A DNA stretch of 35,138 nt from Roseibacillus sp. (lineage in GTDB: Bacteria; Verrucomicrobiota; Verrucomicrobiia; Verrucomicrobiales; Akkermansiaceae). This document shows positions 1 to 10,000 of this stretch, piece after piece. A program made the translations under genes and the position numbers. The stretch spans positions 1 through 35,138 of the forward strand of contig NZAC01000041.1 in NCBI GenBank assembly GCA_002686085.1, read 5' to 3'. The notes below the pieces were generated by a model, which saw only the letters and a list, made by a program, of their open reading frames with translations, was not told the DNA's origin and did not search any database. How positions within the stretch are numbered: position 1 is the first letter of the stretch; each line of letters opens with the position of its first letter.

Positions 1-82
1 CAGGTACAAGCGAGAGAACGAACTCAGGAGTGATTACTTTGGGGGATTTACCCCCAGGTGCAGACCGGGGTAAAAAGTCCTC

Positions 83-1384
83 ATGCTTCAACCGAATCGC
101 CGTCATTTCCTTGCTGCTACCGCCTCCATCGGAGCGGGATACTGGGCAGGAACATCTCCCCGGGTCCGTGCCGCCTCTCCGAACGACAAGCTCAACATTG
201 CCTGTATCGGAATCGGAGGCCAGGGAGGAGGCAACCTCGGAAAGGTTGCGGGAGAGAATATTGTGGCGGTGTGTGACGTGGACGAGAAGCGGGCCGGCAA
301 GAATTGGACGCGCTTTCCAAAAGCGAGGCAATACCGTGACTTCCGCAGGATGCTTGACGAAATGGACAAGTCCATCGATGCGGTGGTGGTGAGCACTCCA
401 GACCACACGCACTTTCATCCCGCCCGGCAAGCTATGCTGATGGGCAAGCATGTCTACTGCGAAAAGCCTCTGGCGCATTCTGCATGGGAATGCCGGGAAC
501 TGACCCGGATCGCCAACGAGATGAAGGTGGCTACCCAGCTCGGAAACCAGCGCCACGCCAACAGCGGAATGCGTCGTACGGTGGAAGCAGTACAAAGCGG
601 CATGATCGGAAAGATCAAAAAAGTCTATGCCTTTCAGGGAGGGAGCCGGGGGATGCCTGCGCTCCCGGAAGACTTCCCTGCTGTTCCCAGGCACTTGGAC
701 TGGAATCTCTGGCTGGGCCCCGCCAAGGCCAGGCCCTACAGCCCGGCCTACTGCCCTTACAACTGGAGATTCTGGTGGGACTTCGGGACAGGAGAAACAG
801 GCAACTGGGGATGCCACACCCTCGATATTCCCTATTGGGCTCTCGGCCTGAGCCATGCGAAACGAGTAGACCTGGATGTTATTCCAGAAGCGTCGGAGAT
901 TGATTCCCAACGAACTCCCAAGAGAATGCAAACCCGACTTGAGTTTGCAGCTTCCGACGATGGCAAGCGGCCCGCGCTGTCCGTGCACTGGTGGCATGGC
1001 GGACCCCGCAAGGAGATATTCAGCAAATATGAGGCCGAACAGAAGATGGTCCTGTTTGTAGGCGAGAAGGGGACAATCTCAGCCGACTTTGGGGGATACA
1101 CCGCCAGAATGTTTGACGGATCGGATCCAGTTGTACCAGTGGAGTCAATCGCTCCCTCTCCGGGCTTTCATCAGGAGTGGATCGGAGCCGCTAAGGGTGG
1201 TCCGCGCGCAACCTGCGATTTTGTCGACTATAGCGGGCCACTCGCTGAAGGAGTTCTCCTGGCCAATGCAGCATGGCGCTCCGGGGGCGGGTTCGACTGG
1301 AACGCCAAGGCTTTCAAGCCAACCGGCAACGGGAAATCCGAGGAGTTCATCCATTCCGAATTCCGCGAGGGATGGAAACTCTAA
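83..1384 (+). CDS. Tat-exported Gfo/Idh/MocA-family oxidoreductase
   Basis: A 433-residue NAD(P)-dependent oxidoreductase of the Gfo/Idh/MocA family, which usually oxidises or reduces sugars and inositols; the substrate cannot be read from the sequence. The N terminus carries a twin-arginine signal (Arg6-Arg7 followed by HFL and a hydrophobic stretch to about residue 30), so the folded protein is probably exported. A Rossmann fold follows with the glycine-rich loop GIGGQGGG at residues 43-50. The family EKP motif with the catalytic lysine is at 127-129. The later GCHTLDIPYW segment matches the usual position of the active-site histidine and aspartate. The ATG start is chosen because the Tat signal begins there; no Shine-Dalgarno is obvious. 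It is convergent with the next gene (12 nt gap). Exported members of this family are abundant in Verrucomicrobiota and Planctomycetota and are often linked to polysaccharide use; that role here is inference. Confidence 0.9.
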   Translation: MLQPNRRHFLAATASIGAGYWAGTSPRVRAASPNDKLNIACIGIGGQGGGNLGKVAGENIVAVCDVDEKRAGKNWTRFPKARQYRDFRRMLDEMDKSIDAVVVSTPDHTHFHPARQAMLMGKHVYCEKPLAHSAWECRELTRIANEMKVATQLGNQRHANSGMRRTVEAVQSGMIGKIKKVYAFQGGSRGMPALPEDFPAVPRHLDWNLWLGPAKARPYSPAYCPYNWRFWWDFGTGETGNWGCHTLDIPYWALGLSHAKRVDLDVIPEASEIDSQRTPKRMQTRLEFAASDDGKRPALSVHWWHGGPRKEIFSKYEAEQKMVLFVGEKGTISADFGGYTARMFDGSDPVVPVESIAPSPGFHQEWIGAAKGGPRATCDFVDYSGPLAEGVLLANAAWRSGGGFDWNAKAFKPTGNGKSEEFIHSEFREGWKL

Positions 1385-1396
1385 GGCCCATTTGGA

Positions 1397-4300
1397 TCAG
1401 TTTCCCCGCAGGCGAGCAAAATAAGACTCTCCACTAGGGTTGACAGGACTGGCAAGGCGCACAGTCACGGTGACAGTGCCATCTCCATTGTCAACTTGGG
1501 TGAGTGGTTCGGTCTGGCCCGGGTTAGATGACCAAGTCACGAGGTCGCTGGAAGTCTCAACGGAGAGAGATCCTAAAGCATTGAGATTCTCTTGGTAGGT
1601 AAGCACGAGATAGTTTTCGATCATCCCATCTATTTCGAAACTCTCGACCTCGATACGCGGTGCCGGAGCATCCGAGGCAAGATCCGGGCGCGACCCATAG
1701 AGAAACTCGAGGAAGTTACTGATGCCATCGAGGTCGTCGTCGCTGCCGGGACCACCCTCCAAGTTGTAGCCAACGGCCCAGGCGGCATAGTCAGTTCCGA
1801 CAGGTTCGGGTGTTCCCGGTGAGCCCCCCGTTGCACGACTGGCAACCCAACTGGCCGCGAGTCCGTGGTCTGGATCGCTCGCGGGGTTGACGAGCGCGAG
1901 GCTGGGCCCGTCCCCATCAGCCGGGGCAGGCCAAGGTGGTTGATCGTTGTAGCTGAAGCTGTGAACAGGATTAGAATCTGCTCCCAGAATTATAATTCGC
2001 TCCCCGTCGTTGCTGAGGCGCCCGGAATATTCAAACCACTGGGTTGCGGGCAGCGCACCGTAGCGCATCTCATAGGCAAGCTGGTTCCGCAAAAGAACCA
2101 CCCTCTCACCTGGAGAGAGGACCGTATTGTCAGGGAAGGAGAAGTTAACGCCTGCGCTGAAGCGCACGCCCGTGAGATCGATTGCTCGTGACCCAATATT
2201 GAGAAGTTCAAGAAACTCATAATCGTCCCGGTCGTTACTCACCGCCGATTCCTCCGGTGTGGCAGGATCAGCGGGATGATAATGCATTTCTGCAACAACA
2301 AGATTTCCGGCCCCTGCCGGCTCGGTATCAAGAGTAAACAGTGCTTCGTTCAGAGCACTCCATTCTCCTGTATCATTGTTGTAGGCGCGGGCTCGCAGCC
2401 TCGCCGGCTCACTTAGGAAGAGAGGGTCTGAAATATTATCTCCGCCTCCCCCGCCCCCCGCCGTGGTCTCACCCCGGAGAATAAGATCCATGCGCATGTC
2501 GGAGCTGGTTCCACTTCCCTGATGCACCTCGACTGCAATCGTGTTGGTTCCTGCCCGAAAGGCAGTAGTTGAAATTGTGTAATCGGACCACGCGTCCTCA
2601 CTGCTAGTAGTGCTACTGGCATACTGGTCGTAGGTTGCCCCGGAGGGCAGGTTGGGGGTGCGGATGATCTCAGAACCGTTAAGATACACCGCCGCGGCGT
2701 CGTCATATTTCAAACGAAGCGTGAACCGAAGAAATCGGGATGGATCTGGGACATTAATCGCTGTTCGAAAATAGGTGGTAGCGTACTTATTGCTACTGCT
2801 AGGGCCAAAGGAGACCGTTGTTCCCGCCCCTTCTCCATCAGATCCATACCCCAGCTCGGATGGACCCTCTTCCCATGAGGAATCGTCAAAGGCACTGACT
2901 CTCCAGCTGGTTCCCTGATTGCTCCCGTCGTCGAGGTATTTCCAGAGATAACCAGTGGTAATAAAGGTTTGTGGTGGGTCGACCTGATTGCCACCTCCGA
3001 AGGAAGCAAGCGTAGCTGTTGGGTTGGGGACTCCTCCCGGCAGCCGGGGGTCACTTCCGTCGAGGGTATAGTAGATAGTGTCAGCGTTGGTTGACATTGT
3101 CAGAGGGGTAGTCGACAGGACAGAACCTCCATGCTGGCTGAAGACGGGCGCGATGGTATCCGGATACATGCCACTCGCCCTGAATCGACCAACCATCGTA
3201 CTAGTCAGGCCCCTGAAGTGATTGTTGACCAGATTCTGCTGGTAGTTGAGCCAGTCCTGATATTCGCGAAACTGATCTCCCCAACGCGCGGACTCGGCAA
3301 TAAACCCCGGCCGGGCTTCATCAACACGCTTTTGCAATCGCTCAATATTCTGAGATGGCGTAAGAGCTCCATCATTGAAAAAGTGCATGTGGATGCGGTC
3401 AGCAACGAGCATGGCAAAGTCTGTATTTCCGTTGCGGAGTCGTGACATCAAATCCAGAGGACCGGAACTTGTAACTGAGCGATTTGTGCTACGCAGGTAG
3501 CCATCGGCGTCCTTCATCTGGAAGCGAAAAGGCTGCCCCTGGATCTTGGAGCCCAGCAGCCTGACCTCACTCTCAGAATCGCCACTTACCCATAGCAGCA
3601 TGAAGTCGATAAGGTTTGCGACATCGATATTGTTATTATTGTTTGCCCACGGATTGGATCCTGATGCCAGTGCCTTCGCCTCATTCCAGAAGACACCGTC
3701 ACCGTCGTAGACTTTTTCATCATTGCGGAATCCGTCATTGAGATTCACCGCATCATAGTCCGCCTTGGGGCCTCCAAAATAACTTGAAGCCATGTCAGCA
3801 TTCCATCGCTCACGCAGATGATATTGCCCCCAGTAACTCCCGTTGAGGTAGACGTGCACAAAGCGCCCGTGCGGAGCAAGATTGCCCATATCCAGCATAG
3901 AGTCATCAGTGAAGCGGTTGGACATGTAGGCTCCACGGGAGCGCATATCGTGGGACCCACTTCGTAAATCCATGATGTCAAAGCGATCAGTTGGCGGGTA
4001 GTGCTTGTATTCGAATCCGTCGAAGATGGGATATTCGACCTTGGTCGCGCCGTATTGTGAGCGAAAGCCAATGCGGAAGCTCTTCTTCCGGAAGTTAGTG
4101 TAGTACCCTCCAAAGTGCTTTAAGCCGGCGTTTTCCTGAAAACCAGCTCTACCATCGGGAAAGATCATCTCCACTGACGTTGGCGACTCACTCCGGATAT
4201 TGCTGCCCCCCTCATTCTGAAACGGACCGGGGTTATCCGTGACTATTGAAATAGTCGGCACGGCCTTGAGAGCATCAACCATCTGGGGCCCAAGGGTTGC

Positions 4301-5674
4301 CGACTGGGTGACGGAGGTGCGCATGCGAGACTGATTGACCACGTCCTCCAGAAACAGGTAAGTCTGTGTGTCAACGTTGGTAGGCCTTAACCCGGCCTTG
4401 TGTGCCATGGCACGAACCACTGTAGTCCCGGTTACCTGAATGGGCCCGGTGTAGATCATCCCTCTTGTTGGGCTCGGCGGGCTTCCATCAAGCGTGTAGC
4501 GAATCTCAGCGCCTTCCGTAGAGGAGGTGACTTCAAGGGCAAAGGGATCCTCAAAGAAACCGCGATCTATATTAAATGAAGTGTCCCCGACAAACCCGTC
4601 AAACGTATCTCCATTGAAGGTCCGCGGCGAGGGCGAGGCCAGATAACCTGGATCTCCGAGCGACGGATCCGTGATTCGGGTGCCTGTCAGCTCTGCGGTG
4701 ATCAGCATGTCCGAACTGGTGATGCCGTCATTCAACCCGTGAATGGCGAGAACATTCGTGCCACGCCTCAATCTGTTCACGAACGAAGTAATGTCCCAGT
4801 CAAGAAAGGTTACCGCCTCCCCGTCCGAGTGATTGCCGGTTGCCTCGGAATTCCAAGTTAATCCACCAGGTGCGTTTGCGTCCGCAACCAGACTGTCATT
4901 GAGGTAGGCGACGAACCCGTCATCGTATTTCATCCGAAGGGTCAGGCTGGTAATGGTTGAAGGATCACTAACCTCGAAAGGAATGCGGATATAAACAGAG
5001 GTATTAACTCCGTTAAAATCATTACCGAGGTCGCCATTTGCACCAAACTCCTGAGCGTAAGTATCGTTCTCGTCGTAGCCGATTCCCATTTGGGCAGATT
5101 GCCACCCGGAGTCATCAAATTCCTGCTCGGTCCAGTCGCCGCCCAGCGAGTCATCTGCTGGAATAATGAGCCTGACCTGTTGCGTCGGACCGACTAACAT
5201 TGTGGGGGTCAAGCCACCTCCCTGCATCAGACCATACGAAGCATCCTCAAACTGCTCAGGGAGCGGGTTTTCCTCGGTGCCAAACTCCGCAACTATGGAA
5301 GTGCCATCCGGGTTGATGAGGGCCAGATATTCCCCTTCGCTGGATATCTTGAAATTCGTATGAAGCTCAGACTCGCGATTACGACGGTCCTTTCCCGAGG
5401 CAAACACCAGCAGAAATCCGTTTTCAGCAATCTCCACTGAAGGGAACCTCCACATTGTGAGTGTGTCCGCTGCGTCAGTGAGAAAGTAGCCATCAAGATT
5501 CACGGAAGTATCACCGGAGTTAAAGATCTCTATCCAATCGGAGGCATCACCATCCTCATCTTCGATGGTTCTCCCATTGTCCGCCATGAACTCTGTAATA
5601 TAGAGCCGGGCTGAAGCTGGTGAAGCCATCAGGAGTCCGAGGGCGAAAAGGGCTTTCAGTAGCTTCGAGATCAC
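1397..5674 (-). CDS. Giant secreted lamin-tail / CotH-kinase-like multidomain protein
   Basis: A 1425-residue secreted protein. It has a Sec signal peptide (cleavage near Ala22), then a lamin-tail domain (about 23-150, ITEFMADNG...DWIEIFN). A galactose-binding-like beta domain follows (about 165-330, with KYDDGFVAYLND), then a chitobiase C-terminal-like segment (IRYTLDGSPPSP, about 370-445). A CotH-like region (about 460-800) contains KSFRIGF, LRSGSHDMRSR and YWGQYHLRERW. After that come a second IYYTLDGSDP segment, a second galactose-binding-like copy (KYDDAAAVYLNG, about 905-1075) and a second lamin-tail domain (about 1120-1240). The C terminus has an AWAVGY...DLDGISNFLEFLYG stretch and an SSDLVTW...SYFARLRGN end, typical of verrucomicrobial exported proteins. 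The start is GTG; an ATG 10 nt upstream is out of frame. CotH proteins can phosphorylate surface proteins, but whether this divergent copy is an active kinase is unknown. Confidence 0.87.
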   Translation of the reverse strand: MISKLLKALFALGLLMASPASARLYITEFMADNGRTIEDEDGDASDWIEIFNSGDTSVNLDGYFLTDAADTLTMWRFPSVEIAENGFLLVFASGKDRRNRESELHTNFKISSEGEYLALINPDGTSIVAEFGTEENPLPEQFEDASYGLMQGGGLTPTMLVGPTQQVRLIIPADDSLGGDWTEQEFDDSGWQSAQMGIGYDENDTYAQEFGANGDLGNDFNGVNTSVYIRIPFEVSDPSTITSLTLRMKYDDGFVAYLNDSLVADANAPGGLTWNSEATGNHSDGEAVTFLDWDITSFVNRLRRGTNVLAIHGLNDGITSSDMLITAELTGTRITDPSLGDPGYLASPSPRTFNGDTFDGFVGDTSFNIDRGFFEDPFALEVTSSTEGAEIRYTLDGSPPSPTRGMIYTGPIQVTGTTVVRAMAHKAGLRPTNVDTQTYLFLEDVVNQSRMRTSVTQSATLGPQMVDALKAVPTISIVTDNPGPFQNEGGSNIRSESPTSVEMIFPDGRAGFQENAGLKHFGGYYTNFRKKSFRIGFRSQYGATKVEYPIFDGFEYKHYPPTDRFDIMDLRSGSHDMRSRGAYMSNRFTDDSMLDMGNLAPHGRFVHVYLNGSYWGQYHLRERWNADMASSYFGGPKADYDAVNLNDGFRNDEKVYDGDGVFWNEAKALASGSNPWANNNNNIDVANLIDFMLLWVSGDSESEVRLLGSKIQGQPFRFQMKDADGYLRSTNRSVTSSGPLDLMSRLRNGNTDFAMLVADRIHMHFFNDGALTPSQNIERLQKRVDEARPGFIAESARWGDQFREYQDWLNYQQNLVNNHFRGLTSTMVGRFRASGMYPDTIAPVFSQHGGSVLSTTPLTMSTNADTIYYTLDGSDPRLPGGVPNPTATLASFGGGNQVDPPQTFITTGYLWKYLDDGSNQGTSWRVSAFDDSSWEEGPSELGYGSDGEGAGTTVSFGPSSSNKYATTYFRTAINVPDPSRFLRFTLRLKYDDAAAVYLNGSEIIRTPNLPSGATYDQYASSTTSSEDAWSDYTISTTAFRAGTNTIAVEVHQGSGTSSDMRMDLILRGETTAGGGGGGDNISDPLFLSEPARLRARAYNNDTGEWSALNEALFTLDTEPAGAGNLVVAEMHYHPADPATPEESAVSNDRDDYEFLELLNIGSRAIDLTGVRFSAGVNFSFPDNTVLSPGERVVLLRNQLAYEMRYGALPATQWFEYSGRLSNDGERIIILGADSNPVHSFSYNDQPPWPAPADGDGPSLALVNPASDPDHGLAASWVASRATGGSPGTPEPVGTDYAAWAVGYNLEGGPGSDDDLDGISNFLEFLYGSRPDLASDAPAPRIEVESFEIDGMIENYLVLTYQENLNALGSLSVETSSDLVTWSSNPGQTEPLTQVDNGDGTVTVTVRLASPVNPSGESYFARLRGN

Positions 5675-6059
5675 GGCCTCTCATAGATACCTCCCCGAGG
5701 CTAAGGGGACAAGCATGGGCTCACTCCTGCCGAAAAAATACGGTATATCCTCTGCAAATAAAGCGACCCCGGGAACTCACCGGGGCCATGTCACCCGAAC
5801 GGCGAGGAACCGACAACCAGAGCATCTAAGCTGAGAACGATCCCGGGAACACAGGCACATTGCTGGGCGGAAACAGATCTGCCCGTGGAATTGGACACCC
5901 AAAAGCACCCCATCAACAGCGCGTGGGCCACTCGAAAGAGTGATCGCCTTGACACGAGACTAGCAGCCAAATACGGCCGGAGGTCATGCAACGAGAAATT
6001 CCGTTTCTTCTATTTGGAATTTTACCGGATTTCCCTCATCTCTTTCACACAAAGCTCTC
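5675..6059. other. Intergenic region between divergent genes
   Basis: No convincing gene lies here. The short reading frames lack recognisable domains and overlap the start of the ATP-grasp gene. A GC-rich inverted repeat (CCCCGG, 7-nt loop, CCGGGG) lies at 5767-5785, and a TTGACA hexamer at 5949-5954 lacks a good -10 partner. Because the flanking genes diverge, promoters for both should be in this stretch, but I cannot place them. Confidence 0.5.
5767..5785. repeat. GC-rich inverted repeat in the divergent intergenic region
   Basis: A perfect 6-bp inverted repeat, CCCCGG and CCGGGG, separated by 7 nt. It has no U-tract typical of a terminator on the plus strand and only a mixed TTTATTT on the minus side. 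It could be a leader hairpin for the minus-strand giant protein gene or a protein-binding site; neither is demonstrated. Confidence 0.35.
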
Positions 6060-7022
6060 GTGAGAAACATGCCCACTCCTGCTCTTGCCGTCCTCTATGA
6101 ACATCCCACTTGGCAGCAGCCACTTTTCGACGCCCTCGACAAACGTGGCGTCGATTACCTCGCCTATGATGTGAAGTCTGCAGTCTTCGGCCTGACAGCA
6201 GACCTTCAGGCTTCAACAATTTTCAACCAAGTAAGCCCCAGCGCGTATGTCCGCGGCAATGGACATGCTGTGCCGTTTGCGCTCGCTCTGCTTGATCACC
6301 TCGAATCTACCGGTGCAAGAGTGCTCAATGGGGCCTCCACCTTTCGACTGGAACTCGACAAAATAGCTCAGATTCGCCTGATGCGTGACCTCGGCATGGA
6401 TTATCCGTGGACGGTCGCCTTTAACAATGTGGAAGCATTGCGAGATCACGAAGCGGCCCTCACCTTCCCTGCGATTCTTAAGCCCAATCAGGGAGGCAGT
6501 GGGGCCAGAATGGCAGAGGTGAGCAGCCTGAATGAACTAACTAGTCTGCTCGAGAAAGAACCGTCATTTTGGCAGCCAGATCCGGTTCTACTGCTTCAGG
6601 AGAAGCTCGACCATGACCCTGGCTCACAAGGCATTGTGCGGTTGGAATTTCTTGGTGGAAAGCTTCTCTACGCCATGCGAGTGGTCGGGGTGTCGGGCTT
6701 TAACCTTTGTCCGTCCATAGACTGTAACCCGGAAGGCGACGAGGCAGGGACCTGTGCAGTGCCCGGCACGACGCCAGCAAGCGACCCCCAATTTCTACCC
6801 TATCCTGAAGTCCCGGATGACGTGGTGGAAGAGGCCAGCCGCCTCTTCAAGGCAACGGGGTTTGATGTTGGAGCCCTAGAATACCTAATCACAAGCAACG
6901 GACGACGGGTCTTCTACGATATCAATGCCAATTCCAACTTACGACGTTCCGTGGGGTTAGCCATGGGCTTCGACCCATTTGATCTAGTCGCCGAATATCT
7001 CGAACGGCAACTAACCTCATAG
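6060..7022 (+). CDS. ATP-grasp (RimK / glutathione-synthetase-like) ligase
   Basis: A roughly 320-residue ATP-grasp enzyme. The family couples a carboxylate to an amine or thiol by way of an acyl phosphate. Visible features are the ATP-binding lysine and glycine-rich loop (ILKPNQGGSGARM), the adenine-contacting acidic segment (VLLLQEKLDHD) and the C-terminal metal-binding DINANSN. The N-terminal part (LAVLYEHPTWQQPLFDALDKRG) resembles the pre-ATP-grasp domain of glutathione-synthetase and RimK relatives. The start may be GTG at 6060 or ATG at 6069 (MPTPALAVLYEH); the latter fits the fold equally well and neither has a clear ribosome site. No adjacent gene suggests a substrate: both neighbours are secreted-protein genes on the other strand. 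It could make a small peptide or modify a protein tail. Confidence 0.8.
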   Translation: MRNMPTPALAVLYEHPTWQQPLFDALDKRGVDYLAYDVKSAVFGLTADLQASTIFNQVSPSAYVRGNGHAVPFALALLDHLESTGARVLNGASTFRLELDKIAQIRLMRDLGMDYPWTVAFNNVEALRDHEAALTFPAILKPNQGGSGARMAEVSSLNELTSLLEKEPSFWQPDPVLLLQEKLDHDPGSQGIVRLEFLGGKLLYAMRVVGVSGFNLCPSIDCNPEGDEAGTCAVPGTTPASDPQFLPYPEVPDDVVEEASRLFKATGFDVGALEYLITSNGRRVFYDINANSNLRRSVGLAMGFDPFDLVAEYLERQLTS

Positions 7023-7091
7023 AGCGGATCTCAGCAAACCGACGCAGACTCCGACTTCTTCTGAAGACGAGAATCCGTGGCGTCTCTTACC

Positions 7092-10000
7092 TCAGGGATT
7101 CTCTATCACCATAAAGAAGCGGCGGGGATCAGTCACCTCACAGGGTACACCGCAAATCACCTCTCCACCCGTTCCTGTGAAGGTTCCATCTCGATTGATG
7201 ACCCCATCAAGAACGCTGCAGGCAGCATCATCCCATTGGATAAGATCGATCGACTCCCGGACCCGATAGGTTCGACCAAGCCGGGTTGCAATCGTGAGCT
7301 CCAAGAGGGGTTCTGGTTGAGTAAGCAGCGCAATCCGTCGAATCCCAAAGGGCACTTCTCCTTCGCGACTGAGACGAACCGAGACACTGAACAAACGCTC
7401 TGAGGTAATCACTCGATCACCCCCGTAGAGACGGTGGATTTGCAGAGAGGTGAAGTCGGGAGAGTTAGTCCCGTCATCGAAGCGCGTGAGCAGCACATCA
7501 ACCGGATGGACCTCGCCGGGGTCAAGGGAGACCGAGATGCGGTAGGCGTTACTAGAGACGGCATCGGCAAGGTTCTCTCTGACCCCTAGGATTCCCGCTG
7601 TATCCGAGATCACGAAGTCGGCAGTGACCAGCTGGTTACTGGTGTTCTCGAGAAAAAGCTCAGTAGTTGCGGTGCCACCCACAGGAACTGCCACGGGCTC
7701 AATTGGGTCTCCACCAATAACAACCGTCCCCTCTTCAGGCGCAAAGATCTTGCCCGTGCAGCAAATAGGTTCGAGGTCGGGGTTAATGACCGCACAGACC
7801 TGGTAGGCGGCACAGAAGCCCGGTTCAAGCCCTTCGCAGTCGATCTGGATGGGTATGGTGACGCAACCACCGGGAGGAACTGGACCGATCGTCCCACTCG
7901 CAGGACTGAAGGCAGAAGGAGGCAAAGTTACCGGGCAAGCTGGGTCCGGAATGGAGGTAGCAGACCAGGTATAGGTGCGAGGAACAGTGGAGTTGTTGCA
8001 GATCGTGTAACTGGTCGTTGCGACCAGCCCTCCTCCATCTGCGTTGGGACGGCAGGGTATTAGATCGTCAAGCTTGCAAGTATCAGGAAGCTCTGGCTCT
8101 CCTCCACATTCTGGCAGCTCGATACAGATCTCCTGTGAGCAGCACTCGACGAGGTCAGAGTCATGGACGGCGAAATTGACACAGATTGAACCTGGCAGCC
8201 CGATGTAGCAGGCCTCCACGGTGCCGATGCCACCCGGTGGAATGGGATTCGGAGAGGGCTCGACCGACGCATCGACGAATCCGGAGGGAGGCAGGAAGGT
8301 CGCGTGTGCAAAGTCGAATCCAGCACTGCCATTGAAATTGGTCAGGTTGAGGACGGCGAGCTCAATGGTGTATTTAATCAGACCATTAGGCTGAGGCTCG
8401 CAAGTGACCGACTGATCGATTACCTCAAGACAATCACAATTGGGGAGGTCGAAGCAGAACTTCTCTGTGCAACACTCCTCCCCAATAGAATCAAGCATGG
8501 TCAGACGCAGACAGAACTTCTCCCCGCTGGTAGAAGTCGGCAGGGTAATATTCTGGGTGTAGGTGCCTCCGTCTGGGATGCCAGCCCCAGGAATCTCGAT
8601 GATATCATCCGGGTTTGGTGTTCCGCTGATAGCACCCCCTGGGAGTTCATCAACAGGGCAAGGAGTGAACCACAGATATTTGACGGTCTTTCCTGACAGA
8701 TTCGTTAAGGTCACGTCGATACTGAAGGGTGCACCCTCTTCCTCAGGGCATTCGATATCCCTCACTTCAATTTCAACACAACGAACATCCTGAGGATCCT
8801 GCATGATGTCGATGTCGCCGCCGACGCCCTTGTAGTCCGGACCACCCGTCGTGTAATCAGGATCGTAGGGAACTCGATAGCTATAGTCGACAATCGCAGA
8901 AACTAACGGAAAGTCGGTGACTCTTACGCCCTGAAGTCCGTGGGGACCTTGGTCGGTTGCGGTATCAGCACTGGAGCACCAGATGAGCTCCTCTTGAACA
9001 CCTCCCTCAATCCCGAAGTCCGCGCCGCCATAGGTCTCACCCCGGCCCCAGCTGTTGCCAGACTGGAGGGTATTCGTGATGCCCCAGCTGCTAACGGAAG
9101 TATCCCATTGTGCGACGAACACCCTACCGGCGTGATTTGCGCTGGCAATGAAGCCCCCTCCCCAGTCCCTCTGACCTCGTTGAGCAAGGATCATCCTCTG
9201 GCCGTCAGCTGAGATCTCGATGTCGGCCACCGGGATGTGGATTGCAAACCAATTAGGAGCCCCCGGAGTTTCTCCGGGAACCGTAAGGATCTCAGTGTCC
9301 GTACTGGGGATAATCGCACCCGTTGCGTCGAGGTCAACGCGGCGGATCTTTCCCTCGTCACCAGCGTAGCCCGTATTCCAAACGGCGTAATAGACCTGCT
9401 TATTGTGGACCGAGATCCCCCAGAGGCGTTCATTCACGGGAGGCATTCCGGGGTCACCCGGATCGGGCGTGAGGGGATCGAAGGGTGTGCCAGACGGCGG
9501 GCCACCACCAGCAGGAATACGATAGATCATACCGTCCTCCATATTAGTCGCAAAGAACTGATCAAAATCAGAGTCGTAGGCGATATTGCCAACGCCAGGG
9601 CCTGAGATGAATCCATCACCCAGATCCACGGCCTGCTGAGGAAGCACCGAAAACACGGTGGGCACTCCGGTTATACGATCAATTTTGTAAATAGTCCCCG
9701 CTGCCGAGAGATCGGTGGCACCGCCACCGAGAACGCCGTATTGGCGATGGAATTCGTAACTCGGGGCCTGATTAGGATACAGCCCCCCCGCAGCCACATA
9801 CATGTCGCCGTCAGAATCGATCTCAGTACCGAAAAGCATCCCCAGATTTTCGGCGGTCCATGATGGCTCGTGATGACACTCGAGGCTCGGCGTTCCGTTA
9901 CTGGTCACCGCTGTCCACAGAGGCGCAGAAAAGCCACGCATTCCGTAATTGAGCGGGTCGGGATTGCGGATGTCCATTAAGCCTAAGGAGTAGGCCACGT

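Noticed and set aside
5885-6100. 71-residue plus-strand reading frame upstream of the ATP-grasp gene
   Set aside because: No protein-like features, and it runs into the ATP-grasp start in another frame.
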